Positions 48,236 through 59,256 of a stretch of DNA of 64,000 bases are shown one piece after another. Made by a program: the position numbers and the translations under genes. Origin of the DNA: Actinacidiphila paucisporea (GTDB lineage Bacteria; Actinomycetota; Actinomycetes; Streptomycetales; Streptomycetaceae); the NCBI RefSeq assembly GCF_900142575.1, contig NZ_FRBI01000002.1, forward strand, positions 372,001 to 436,000, read 5' to 3'. The first letter of the stretch is position 1; each line of letters starts with the position of its first letter. The notes under the pieces were generated by a model. It saw only the letters and a program-made list of their open reading frames with translations, was not told the DNA's origin and made no database searches.

Positions 48236-49156
48236 TTACCGCGCCTGGACTGTCCCGGCGAAGGTGACCATCTGCTGGTAGTACGTGGCGCGCTCGGGAT
48301 CGGGGAAACGGACGTTGTGCCGGTGGTAGCGGTGGAAGGCGATGATGACCGCCGCATGGACGATCTCGGTGGGCAGTTCCGCACGGTCCTCGGCGGAAAG
48401 CGGCCGCAGCGCGTCGTATCCACCCAGGAGGAGGCGGAAACGTTCGGGCGACAGGCAGCCTTCCGGGGTCTGGCAGAGGCCGACTGCTGCCATACCGAGG
48501 TCGAGCAGGGGGTCGTCCACGGACGCGGTTTCCCAGTCGATGACGGACAGGCCGCCGTCGGGCCGGACGATGAGGTTGTCGGCGAAGAGGTCGCCGTGGA
48601 TCGGGACGGCAGGCCGCTGACGGTCGGCTTCATGACGGCCGATCTCGGCCAACTGCTCATCGAGCCACGCAGCGAAAGAGCGGTCGTCGAAGGCTCGGGC
48701 AGCGGCGCGGTGTGCCGCGTTCAAGCGACGGGTGCCGACCGGTAGGTCGAGGGCTTCGGCCGGGAAGCCGTGCAGTTGCGCGAGGAGTTCCCCTGCCGCG
48801 GGCAGCAGCGCGTCGGGCAGCGGCTCCTCGACATGGCCGGGAATCAACTCTTTCAGCAGGTAGGGCTTGCCGTGCAGGACGGTGATGTCCTCGCCGTCGC
48901 TGTTGGCGACCACGTGGGCCGTGGGCAGGCCCAGATCCGCGAAGGCGCGGGTGATACGTGCCAGGTGCCGGGCACCGGCTTCGTCGTGATTGTCGAGCGC
49001 GGTCAGTACGTAGGCGCGGCCGCCGCCAGGGGTGTCCAGCCGGAAGCTGGAGTTCGCTGCCCCGCCTTTCAAGGGCTCGGCAACAGGCTCACGGAGCCCG
49101 TACCGATCGGCGAGGCTGGGCAGGTCGAGTGATTCCAGGCTGGTGTACGTGGCCAC
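48236..49156 (-). CDS. APH/choline-kinase-type phosphotransferase
   Basis: A 306-aa protein with the aminoglycoside/choline kinase fold. N-lobe PLKGGAANSSFRL (about residue 28), catalytic loop HGDLFADNLIV (about 191), and metal-binding VIDWETAS. The layout also fits homoserine kinase type II (ThrB-like). The substrate is undetermined and resistance is not implied. GTG 49156. It starts 48 nt after the STAND ATPase gene on the same strand, so the two may be co-transcribed. Confidence 0.85.
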   Translation of the reverse strand: MATYTSLESLDLPSLADRYGLREPVAEPLKGGAANSSFRLDTPGGGRAYVLTALDNHDEAGARHLARITRAFADLGLPTAHVVANSDGEDITVLHGKPYLLKELIPGHVEEPLPDALLPAAGELLAQLHGFPAEALDLPVGTRRLNAAHRAAARAFDDRSFAAWLDEQLAEIGRHEADRQRPAVPIHGDLFADNLIVRPDGGLSVIDWETASVDDPLLDLGMAAVGLCQTPEGCLSPERFRLLLGGYDALRPLSAEDRAELPTEIVHAAVIIAFHRYHRHNVRFPDPERATYYQQMVTFAGTVQAR

Positions 49157-49204
49157 GCTGCACCGTAGCGCCCGATCGGTGACTCGGGGAAGCTCGCGCC
49201 GGGG

Positions 49205-51841
49205 TCAGTGGGACGTGACGGCAGCCCGCCGATCGGCGGCGATCGCGGACCAGCGGGCGGCCGTGGCCGGGAAGCCGTCGATCCAGGTGGCGCGGGGGAG
49301 ATCGGAGGGGGGTTCCGAGCCGTCGAGGAGGTGGCTGATCTCCAGGAGGTAGGCGAACTCCGCGCCGTTGACGCAGGTGCGGAGCCGAGCGCGGGCTGTT
49401 TCGAGAGCGGGCTGGTCGGCCAGGACGGCGTGGTGGAAGCAGACGGCGAGCCTCGCGTAGGCCACCGATGAGGTGAGGCCGCTGGCTTCGGCATCCGCCT
49501 CGATGTCGGCCGCACGGGCCGGCACGGTGGGATCGGCGCCGGCGTCCCGCAGCAGGCCGGCGATGCGCGTCTGCACCCGGGCCCACCGGATATTCGCGCT
49601 CTGCAGCAGGTGCTCCGCGAGTTGGATCTGCTGGTCGGCGCGGGCCCGGTCCTGGAAGGCGGCGGCGAAGGCGAGGCAGGCTCGGCTCAGCGCGGCCTCA
49701 CCGGGGTTGGATTCGGCCACGGCTTCCCGGCAGGCGTCGTCGTAGGCGGAGCAGGCCAGCGCGATGCTCCCCTGCGTCCACCACAGGTCGCCGAGGGTGC
49801 GGTGGTAGCGGCTGCCGCCGCCGAGTTGCGCGGTGGCGGCCTGCACGGCGGGGAAGTCTCCGAGGCGACGGGCGAGGTGGATCAGGCCGCGGGCGGCGTC
49901 GGCGGCCAGCGGACCTGCCCCGGCGGCGACCTGACGCATTCCCGCGGCCGACTCCTCCGCGCGGCCGAGGTCCCGTTGGCATTCGGCGAGGTAATAGCGG
50001 GCGAGGTCCTGGGCGGACGGTGGCAGCAGCCCCTCCGCCAGCACGGCCGTGAGCTGGTCCACCGTCTCCTGCCGGTGGACGCGCTGGCGGCGCGCGACCG
50101 CACCGAGCGTCGTGGCGAGCGCGGCGGCGGGGGAGCCCGAGGGGCCGGGTGGCAGCTCGACGGGTTCCCAGATGAAGTCGGCGACGTAGCGGAAGGCGGC
50201 GTCCACGAGCCAGCCGAGTTCCAGCTCGTAGTCCTGGGAGAGCCGGAGCCCCTGGGTCAGGCAGGCAAGCAGACGGCGTCGGCCCTCGCCGACCGGCGGC
50301 AACTCTGCCCCGAGCGCGTCGAAGGCGCGCTGAGCCGCCCGGTGCCAGTCCGCGGGAGACCAGCGGTCCTCAGCGGTCTCGTCGGCGTCGCGGATCGCCT
50401 CGCGGATCAGATCGTGCAGGTGGTAAGGCCACGGTGCGGCGGGATCGGTGTCGATGAACGGACGCTCGACCAGTTGCAGGGTGGCGGCGTCCTGCGACGA
50501 GCCGGAAGCCGCCGTCGCCAGATCGATGGAGAAGGAGTCGAACAGGCTGACCGTGCGGAGCACGTGGCGCTCGGCGGCGGACAGGTCACGGAAGGTTCGG
50601 GCGACCAGCGCGGGGAAGTCGTAGTGGAACTCTCCCGCCGCGGGCTGATGTCCGGTCCGCTGGTACAGGTCGAGATAGCGCATGACGGACAGGTCCAGAT
50701 ACAGCGGCAGGCCATGAGAACGCCGGACGATCTGGTGACGGGTGTCCGGGGTCATCAGCGGCTGTCCGTCACGGGTGAGGCGCGCGCACAGATAGTGCTC
50801 GCAGTCCTGGGCGGAGAGGTAACCGACACGGTGCTGGCGGGGCTCGGCAATAGCCCCGGGGGTGAGCTGCGGCCAGGTGTGAGGTCCGGTCCAGTCGAGC
50901 TGCCCGTCGAGGCGTTCGTCGTCCCACTGAAGGCGGTTGCGCCCCGTGACGACGAACAGGACGTTGGGCATCAGCCACGCCATACGCTGGATCAGCCGCT
51001 CCAGGTCACGGTGGGTGCGATCGCCCACATCCTCGAAGGTGTCCAGCAGGACGACCGGGATTCCCGACTGGTCGGCGGGGAGCTGGGCGAGGTCCCAGGC
51101 CAGCAGGTGGGTGTAGTACGCCAGCGCCTCCATGTCGGCATCCGCCTCCAGGAGATCGGCGAGCCGCGTGCAACCGGCCAGCGCTCGTACACCCTGCCGG
51201 TGCTCCCGCAGCGAACCGATCACCGAGCGCAGGGTCTGGCCCACGAGTGCGCCGATCGTGCCGGGCAAGGCGACGGCTTGGGCGATGTCCCCCAGCACGG
51301 ACTGGACCTGCTCGGGCAGGGAGAGCGCGGTAGCGAAGCGGCGCAGATATCCGTTTCGGCGCAGATACGCCTCCAGCGGTTCGCCGGGATGGTTGAGGGC
51401 CCAATACCGGCTCAGCGCCAGATCGAAGGCGGGCATCGCCAATCCCAGTCGGCCCACGGTCAGGCGCAATGCCAGCACAACGTCCTCGAAGCCGAGGCCG
51501 GCCTGCCGGGAGAGGTCGATCCGTACCGGCAGTAAACCGCCCAGCCCCTCGGGCACCGGCGACCACTGCGCGGTGCTCGGCCGGTCGGCGGACAGATGCT
51601 CCTCCAGCCGCCGCGAGAACGTGGACTTGCCGATGCCGCCCACACCGTAGAAGACCAGCACATTGCGGCGTGGGCTCTCGAAGTCCTCGACGCTGAAGCC
51701 CGGTTCGCGGATGGCGGCGACGTGCGCGACGAGACTGCGGGCGACGGCACCCCACTCGTCCATACGGTCGGCGAAGACGTCCTCTGCCGTCAGATTCTGC
51801 TGGTTGGAGCGGAACAGCGAGCGGAGATCCGACCGAGGCAA
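49205..51841 (-). CDS. STAND-type P-loop ATPase with C-terminal helical repeats
   Basis: An 878-aa signalling ATPase. Walker A GVGGIGKS (residues 66-73), Walker B VVLLDTFEDVG (about 262-272), a VVTGRN sensor-like segment, and a GLPL motif (about 377), as in NB-ARC/NACHT proteins. A winged-helix region follows and then TPR-like helices (YYLAECQRDLGRAEES, about 610 onward). The N-terminal ~50 residues are too short to be a known effector. TTG 51841 is the start (GGAAGGGA upstream). Residue 103 is encoded by TTA, so translation should depend on bldA tRNA. Function is inferred only: sensing/regulation or phage defence. Confidence 0.82.
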   Translation of the reverse strand: MPRSDLRSLFRSNQQNLTAEDVFADRMDEWGAVARSLVAHVAAIREPGFSVEDFESPRRNVLVFYGVGGIGKSTFSRRLEEHLSADRPSTAQWSPVPEGLGGLLPVRIDLSRQAGLGFEDVVLALRLTVGRLGLAMPAFDLALSRYWALNHPGEPLEAYLRRNGYLRRFATALSLPEQVQSVLGDIAQAVALPGTIGALVGQTLRSVIGSLREHRQGVRALAGCTRLADLLEADADMEALAYYTHLLAWDLAQLPADQSGIPVVLLDTFEDVGDRTHRDLERLIQRMAWLMPNVLFVVTGRNRLQWDDERLDGQLDWTGPHTWPQLTPGAIAEPRQHRVGYLSAQDCEHYLCARLTRDGQPLMTPDTRHQIVRRSHGLPLYLDLSVMRYLDLYQRTGHQPAAGEFHYDFPALVARTFRDLSAAERHVLRTVSLFDSFSIDLATAASGSSQDAATLQLVERPFIDTDPAAPWPYHLHDLIREAIRDADETAEDRWSPADWHRAAQRAFDALGAELPPVGEGRRRLLACLTQGLRLSQDYELELGWLVDAAFRYVADFIWEPVELPPGPSGSPAAALATTLGAVARRQRVHRQETVDQLTAVLAEGLLPPSAQDLARYYLAECQRDLGRAEESAAGMRQVAAGAGPLAADAARGLIHLARRLGDFPAVQAATAQLGGGSRYHRTLGDLWWTQGSIALACSAYDDACREAVAESNPGEAALSRACLAFAAAFQDRARADQQIQLAEHLLQSANIRWARVQTRIAGLLRDAGADPTVPARAADIEADAEASGLTSSVAYARLAVCFHHAVLADQPALETARARLRTCVNGAEFAYLLEISHLLDGSEPPSDLPRATWIDGFPATAARWSAIAADRRAAVTSH

Positions 51842-51956
51842 CGGCAGTCCCTTCCGGCGTGGCGAGCTGAGAGTGCGGGGCTGTGCACTGTCAGTTTAGG
51901 AGGGCCGGTTATGCGGGCCGAGACTCTGACCGGCAGAAGGTGGCATTCAAGCCAAC

Positions 51957-51983
51957 GGCGGCTCCGCGCGTGGCGGAGCCGTC
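51957..51983 (-). terminator. Hairpin after the DUF397 gene
   Basis: GGCTCCGC (51960-51967) pairs with GCGGAGCC (51973-51980), with partial outer pairing. It lies about 15 nt downstream of the DUF397 stop on the minus strand, separating it from the STAND gene. Confidence 0.65.
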
Positions 51984-51997
51984 CTGCCGGGAGCGGG

Positions 51998-52195
51998 TCA
52001 CATGTGCCGGGCCGCGTACGCGACGAAGGCCGACCACTCGGCGGGGCCGAATGCGAGGTGCGGGCCCTCGGGGTTCTTGGAGTCGCGTACGTGGACGGTG
52101 CCGGGGGAGGCGGCGACCTCGACGCAGTCGGCGCTTTCGTTGCTGCTGTAGCTGCTCTTGAACCAGTGCAGCTCAGCAGAGGGCTCGATCGTCAT
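51998..52195 (-). CDS. DUF397 protein
   Basis: A 65-aa DUF397 protein: AELHWFKSSYSSNESADCVEVA, then VHVRDSKNPEGPHLAFGPAEWSAFV. DUF397 proteins are encoded next to XRE/DUF5753 regulators in streptomycetes and act as their partners or antagonists in development and, proposed, toxin-antitoxin-like modules. The start overlaps the regulator stop by ATGA. Confidence 0.92.
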   Translation of the reverse strand: MTIEPSAELHWFKSSYSSNESADCVEVAASPGTVHVRDSKNPEGPHLAFGPAEWSAFVAYAARHM

Positions 52196-53046
52196 GTCTC
52201 TCCCAGGACCTTCTCGATGAACGCCAGGGACTCCCGCGGGGTGAGAGCCTGCGCCCGGATAATCCCATACCGAGCTTCCAGCGTCATGATCTCGCTTCGA
52301 TCAGTGGTCAGGCGGTCGAAGTGCTGGACCGAGACGAGGCCAAAGGTCAGGCCGTTCTTTGTCGCCAGCAAGCGGATCTCTCCGCCCATCCCCGCGTGGT
52401 CCTCGCGGTCCGTCGGCATCACCTGGATCTCCACGTTCCGCAACTGGCCCAGCTCCAGCAGCCGTTCCAGCTGGCTTCGCATCACCGCTCTGCCGCCAAG
52501 GGGGCGCTTCAACGTCACCTCCTCCTGGACGAAGCTCAGGATCGGTGCGGGCCAGCGGGTGAAGATGGCCTGCCGTGCCACCCGGGCAGCGACGTACCGC
52601 TCGATCATCTCCTCGTCCAGCAGCGGGCGGCGCATACGGTAGAGGGAGCGGGCGTATTCCTCGGTTTGCAGGAGCCCCTGGATGTTGTGGTTGCTGTACG
52701 CGCCCAACGAAACGGCGTCGGCTTCCAGCTTCGCGAGGTCGCGGACCTTGCGCGGGTAACGTGCCTGCTCCACGTCGGACTTGAAGGCACTCAGCATGCC
52801 GCCCGCGTCCAGCACCTCGTCGGCCATGTCGAGGAGCGCGGGCTTGGGCGCCCGGCGGCCCCGCTCGACCGAGGAGACGTGCTCCTCGCTGTAGCTGATG
52901 GCCTGGCCCAGTTCCGCCTGGGTCAGCCCGGCCCGCTCACGCCAGAGTTTGACCTGCCTGCCGACCGTCCTGAGAATGTCGCCCTCGCCCTCCTCCCAGT
53001 CCTGGTCGTCCATGTCGCCGGCCGTCTGCGCTGGCACCGTCGTCAT
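52192..53046 (-). CDS. XRE-family regulator with DUF5753 domain
   Basis: A 284-aa DNA-binding protein of the WhiJ-like group. The HTH lies at about residues 30-75 (LWRERAGLTQAELGQAISYSEEHVSSVERGRR) and a DUF5753 domain follows (IQGLLQTEEYARSLYRMRR, FVQEEVTLKRPLGG, VQHFDRLTTDR). ATG 53046 has GGAGGTGAG 6 nt upstream, stronger than any alternative. Forms a two-gene unit with the DUF397 protein, and the STAND ATPase lies next on the same strand. Confidence 0.92.
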   Translation of the reverse strand: MTTVPAQTAGDMDDQDWEEGEGDILRTVGRQVKLWRERAGLTQAELGQAISYSEEHVSSVERGRRAPKPALLDMADEVLDAGGMLSAFKSDVEQARYPRKVRDLAKLEADAVSLGAYSNHNIQGLLQTEEYARSLYRMRRPLLDEEMIERYVAARVARQAIFTRWPAPILSFVQEEVTLKRPLGGRAVMRSQLERLLELGQLRNVEIQVMPTDREDHAGMGGEIRLLATKNGLTFGLVSVQHFDRLTTDRSEIMTLEARYGIIRAQALTPRESLAFIEKVLGET

Positions 53047-53175
53047 CGGGCTCACCTCCGCCGTTCGCGTGCACAGCCGGACGGCTCTCATGCGTCCGGC
53101 GCTGCGTAGTCCCAGCGTAGTAACGACCAGCGACGCTCTGTCACCTGAACAGGGAAATCTCCACCCGGACCGTGG

Positions 53176-53203
53176 CTGTGGGCTGTGGGCTGTGAGCTGT
53201 GGG
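53176..53203 (+). repeat. 7-bp tandem repeat (4 units) upstream of the XRE gene
   Basis: CTGTGGG, CTGTGGG, CTGTGAG, CTGTGGG lie in tandem in the spacer between the emfourin-like gene and the XRE regulator start. Confidence 0.85.
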
Positions 53204-53216
53204 CGGCGCGGTCGCC

Positions 53217-53492
53217 CTATCCGCCCTCGCCCAGCACCGTCCTGATCAGTTCGCGCTGGGCCGGGGTCAGGTCGCCGTCCGTGCAGTGGACCGTGCCGGC
53301 GTCCACCGTGATCGTGTACGAGTAGCCGTCCGGGTGCGGTTGGCGGTTCGCGCCGGAGGGGGCCAGGGCGTCGAGGGCCAGGGCGTGGAGGTGGCCCGCG
53401 TCGGGGTGGTCGGCGGTGTTCAGGGCGGCGTGCCTGGTGAGGCCTGCGAAGCCGCCGGAGCGGGTCACCTCGATACGCATCGGGCTGCTCAC
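53217..53492 (-). CDS. Emfourin-like inhibitor of the adjacent M4 peptidase
   Basis: A 91-aa acidic protein: MRIEVTRSGGFAGLTRHAAL, then HALALDAL, PDGYSYTITVDAG and LTPAQRELI. It matches the emfourin family, whose members are encoded next to protealysin-like M4 proteases and inhibit them inside the producing cell. GTG 53492 overlaps the protease stop by GTGA. ATG 53480 (MRIEV) is an alternative start. Confidence 0.82.
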   Translation of the reverse strand: MSSPMRIEVTRSGGFAGLTRHAALNTADHPDAGHLHALALDALAPSGANRQPHPDGYSYTITVDAGTVHCTDGDLTPAQRELIRTVLGEGG

Positions 53493-54598
53493 ACCTCCTG
53501 GGGCTGACCCGGCTGCTGGCGGGGGAGTCCCGCAGCGGGCGCCGGGGTGACGCCGACCTCGGTCCAGGCGGCGCGCACCGCGCGGCTCTGGACGTCCTCA
53601 CCGTAGCGGGCCACGGCCGCCGCGACGGTCGCCGCGGCGAAGTCGGCGAACTGTGCCTGCGCCGACAGGGTGCCGCCGGTGAGGGTGTCGTACCAGACCT
53701 GCCCGGCCTGCTCCCAGGCCTGGCCGCCGAGCGCGGCGGCGGTCAGGTAGAAGGCCCGGTTGGGGATGCCGGAGTTGATGTGGACCCCGCCGTTGTCCTG
53801 CGTCGTGGTGACGTAACCGGACATGGAGGCGGGCTGCGGGTCCTTGCCGAGCTGCGGGTCGTCGTAGGCCGTGCCCGGCTCCTTCATCGAGCGCAGCGCC
53901 TTGCCGTTGATGCCGGGGGCGAGCAGGCCCGCGCCGATCAGCCAGTCGGCCTGGTCGGCGGCCTGGCCGAGCGCGTACTGCTTGATCAGGCTGCCGAAGA
54001 CGTCGGAGACCGACTCGTTGAGCGCCCCTGACTGGCCCTGGTAGCCCAGGTTGGCGCTGTATTGGGTGACGCCGTGCGTCAACTCGTGGCCGATGACGTC
54101 CAGCGGGATGGTGAAGTCAAGGAAGATCCGGCCGTCACCGTCCCCGAAGACCATCTGCTCGCCGTTCCAGAAGGCGTTGTTGTAGCCCTTGAGGTAGTGC
54201 ACGGACGCCTTCAGCGGCAGGCCCGCGCCGTCGATCGAGTGCCGTTCGTACGCCTTCAGGTACGTCTCGAAGGTCGCGCCGAGCCCGTCGTAGGCGCGGT
54301 TGACGCTGCCGTCGGAGGACGGCTTGGCGCCCTCGGCGCGCACCTTGTGGCCGGGCAGCGTGTCGTGGTGGCGGGCGTCGTAGATCGTACGCACCGGGTG
54401 GTCGGCGACGCTGCCCGCGGCGGCCGCGACGGGGCCGAGGACGGCGTTCAGCTGGCGCCGGCTGCGCTCGCGCGCGTCGTGCTCCAGGGTGTGGCGGGCG
54501 GCGGCGGACACTGCCGCGTCACCCGTCCTGGCCAGCCGGTCCAGGACGTGCGGCGGCACGATCGTGCAGAAAACGGGGGTCGAGGCAAGGGAGTCCAT
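53489..54598 (-). CDS. Protealysin-like M4 (thermolysin family) metalloprotease
   Basis: A 369-aa zinc peptidase. The N-terminal propeptide is short (FCTIVPPHVLDRLA, protealysin type) and there is no signal peptide. Zinc motif HELTH about residue 170, third ligand in NESVSDVFG, and NGGVHINSGIPNRAF carrying the catalytic His region. M4 enzymes of this subgroup act inside or leave the cell by unusual routes. It is translationally coupled to an emfourin-type inhibitor. Confidence 0.92.
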   Translation of the reverse strand: MDSLASTPVFCTIVPPHVLDRLARTGDAAVSAAARHTLEHDARERSRRQLNAVLGPVAAAAGSVADHPVRTIYDARHHDTLPGHKVRAEGAKPSSDGSVNRAYDGLGATFETYLKAYERHSIDGAGLPLKASVHYLKGYNNAFWNGEQMVFGDGDGRIFLDFTIPLDVIGHELTHGVTQYSANLGYQGQSGALNESVSDVFGSLIKQYALGQAADQADWLIGAGLLAPGINGKALRSMKEPGTAYDDPQLGKDPQPASMSGYVTTTQDNGGVHINSGIPNRAFYLTAAALGGQAWEQAGQVWYDTLTGGTLSAQAQFADFAAATVAAAVARYGEDVQSRAVRAAWTEVGVTPAPAAGLPRQQPGQPQEV

Positions 54599-54767
54599 AC
54601 ACGCAATGTGGCACGGCGAGTACGCTGTGTCACTAAGTCGGGGGCGAAGTTGACGAGAAGGAGGGAAGGATGGGGATTTTGGTGGACAGATACGACCATC
54701 TTGAATGCTGAGAGGACCTACGCACCGGCTACGTGATTCGGCCGCCCTCGGCTAAGGTCGATCCATC
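54599..54767. other. Divergent spacer between the M4 protease and leuA leader
   Basis: This spacer is less GC-rich than its surroundings. It holds a 13-codon frame with a strong AAGGAGG box (54670-54711), a TTGACG hexamer near 54648, and, just upstream of the leuA leader peptide, TAAGGT at 54753-54758. The rest shows nothing I recognise. Confidence 0.45.
54670..54711 (+). CDS. Possible 13-residue peptide MGILVDRYDHLEC
   Basis: A short frame preceded by AAGGAGG at ideal distance (6 nt). It is upstream of the leuA leader. With a strong ribosome binding site and an atypically low GC content it may be translated, but it could also be chance. Confidence 0.3.
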   Translation: MGILVDRYDHLEC

Positions 54768-56665
<1,898 letters not shown>

Positions 56666-56853
56666 GCGGGCAAAACGGTACGAATCTCCCCACGCGTACG
56701 GGGGCGGTGGTGAATTGCCCCCGTACGCGGTACTGACTGCGCCTCCCTGATGTGGCTAACATCACGGCGTACGGCACCGTTGCCGGGGCGTCTTCGCGCG
56801 CGTACGGGCCGATGCGGGTACGTACCGGGACGAGGACGGCCGGAGGGTGCAGC

Positions 56854-57564
56854 GTGACGAAGCTGGGGCTGTGTATCTGGGGTGTGCGAACGTCCTGGCA
56901 CACCGAGGACGACGGTGAGTTCTTCTGCCCCGACTGCGGCGGCGACCGCAGCTACCACCGCAGAACGGGCACGCGCAGGCTCACCGTGCTCAATGTGCCG
57001 CTGCTCAACCGCGGCACCGCGGGCTCGGTGATCGAATGCGCCGCCTGCCACCGCCAGTACGGCTCGCAGGCGCTGCTCTGCCCCACCACCACGCGCTTCT
57101 CCGCGATGCTGCGCGACGCCGTCCACACCATCGCGCTGGCCGTGCTCACCGCGGGCGGCTCCACCGGCCGCCCGGCCCGCGAGGCGGCCGTCGGCGCGGT
57201 CCGCTCGGCCGGCTTCAGCGACTGCACCGAGGACCAGCTGCTGGGGCTGCTCGCCGCGATCGTCGCCGACGAGGGCCGCTACACCGCCTCCCAGGAGCTG
57301 GGCCACCACTCCTTCGCGGACTGCGTGGACGGCTGCGGCAGCTGGCTGTCGATCGAGCTGCACGAGGCGCTGGAACCGCTCGCCGACCACCTCGCCCCGC
57401 AGGGCCGCGAGCGGGTGCTGCTCCAGGGCGCCCACATCGCGCTCGCCGACGGCCCCTACCTGCCGGCCGAGCGCGAGGTCCTCGAAGCGGTGGGCCGCTG
57501 CCTGTCGCTGCACACCGACGACATCGACCGGCTGCTCGCCGCCGCCGCGGCCACCGCGAGCTGA
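56854..57564 (+). CDS. TerB-like protein with zinc ribbon
   Basis: A 236-aa protein. N-terminal zinc ribbon with FFCPDCGGD (about residue 24) and IECAACHRQYGSQALLC (about 60) gives two CxxC pairs. Then a helical TerB-like domain (LRDAVHTIALAVLTAGG, LAAIVADEGRYTA, LQGAHIALADGPYLPAEREVLEAVG). TerB-type proteins are linked to tellurite resistance or stress sensing. GTG 56854 has GGAGGGT upstream. Confidence 0.82.
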   Translation: MTKLGLCIWGVRTSWHTEDDGEFFCPDCGGDRSYHRRTGTRRLTVLNVPLLNRGTAGSVIECAACHRQYGSQALLCPTTTRFSAMLRDAVHTIALAVLTAGGSTGRPAREAAVGAVRSAGFSDCTEDQLLGLLAAIVADEGRYTASQELGHHSFADCVDGCGSWLSIELHEALEPLADHLAPQGRERVLLQGAHIALADGPYLPAEREVLEAVGRCLSLHTDDIDRLLAAAAATAS

Positions 57565-57746
57565 CCGCGGCGCCGCGGTTCCGTGGCGGGGGGCGAGCAC
57601 TCCGCACGGATACTCCCCGGGGAGTAGCGGACACCCTCGGCAGTCCCACGGAGTAGCGGCCGATTCGATCGTGAGTCCGACGTTTCGGGCCGTCCGCGCC
57701 GGGACGCTGGTGGAGTGAGACCAGCGAATCCCGAGGGGAAGCCACG
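57565..57746. other. Promoter region of the two-component system
   Basis: No gene. It holds a perfect 16-bp palindrome (57611-57626), a second GGAGTAGCGG half-site (57650-57659), and a 7-bp hairpin CGCTGGT-N8-ACCAGCG just upstream of the following short frame. Confidence 0.55.
57611..57626. promoter_or_regulatory. Perfect palindrome TACTCCCCGGGGAGTA
   Basis: A 16-bp perfect inverted repeat 260-280 nt upstream of the sensor kinase. GGAGTAGCGG recurs downstream at 57650-57659. Inverted repeats of this size are typical of NarL/FixJ regulator sites, so autoregulation by the downstream response regulator is possible. Confidence 0.5.
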
Positions 57747-57888
57747 ATGAGGACCACCGGCGCCACCGCGCGTACGAGCGCGAGCATCTTCCCCGCCCCC
57801 GCCGCCACGACCCTCCTGGCGGGAGCACCCGCGCGGGGGAAAGGGGCGGAAAGGCCCCGCCGGGCGGGACTTCGCGGAAAATGGAGCC

Positions 57889-57896
<8 letters not shown>
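57747..57896 (+). CDS. Possible 49-aa protein ahead of the sensor kinase
   Basis: This frame starts at ATG 57747 behind GAGGGGAAG and overlaps the kinase start by 8 nt. It reads MRTTGATARTSASIFPAPAATTLL onward, Arg/Ala-rich without a clear fold. Translation could couple to the kinase. It could equally be untranslated leader. Confidence 0.3.

Positions 57897-59252
<1,356 letters not shown>

Positions 59253-59256
<4 letters not shown>

Noticed and set aside
48236-49156. Aminoglycoside resistance gene
   Set aside because: The fold is shared with choline and homoserine kinases. Nothing specific to aminoglycoside substrates is visible, so resistance is not claimed.
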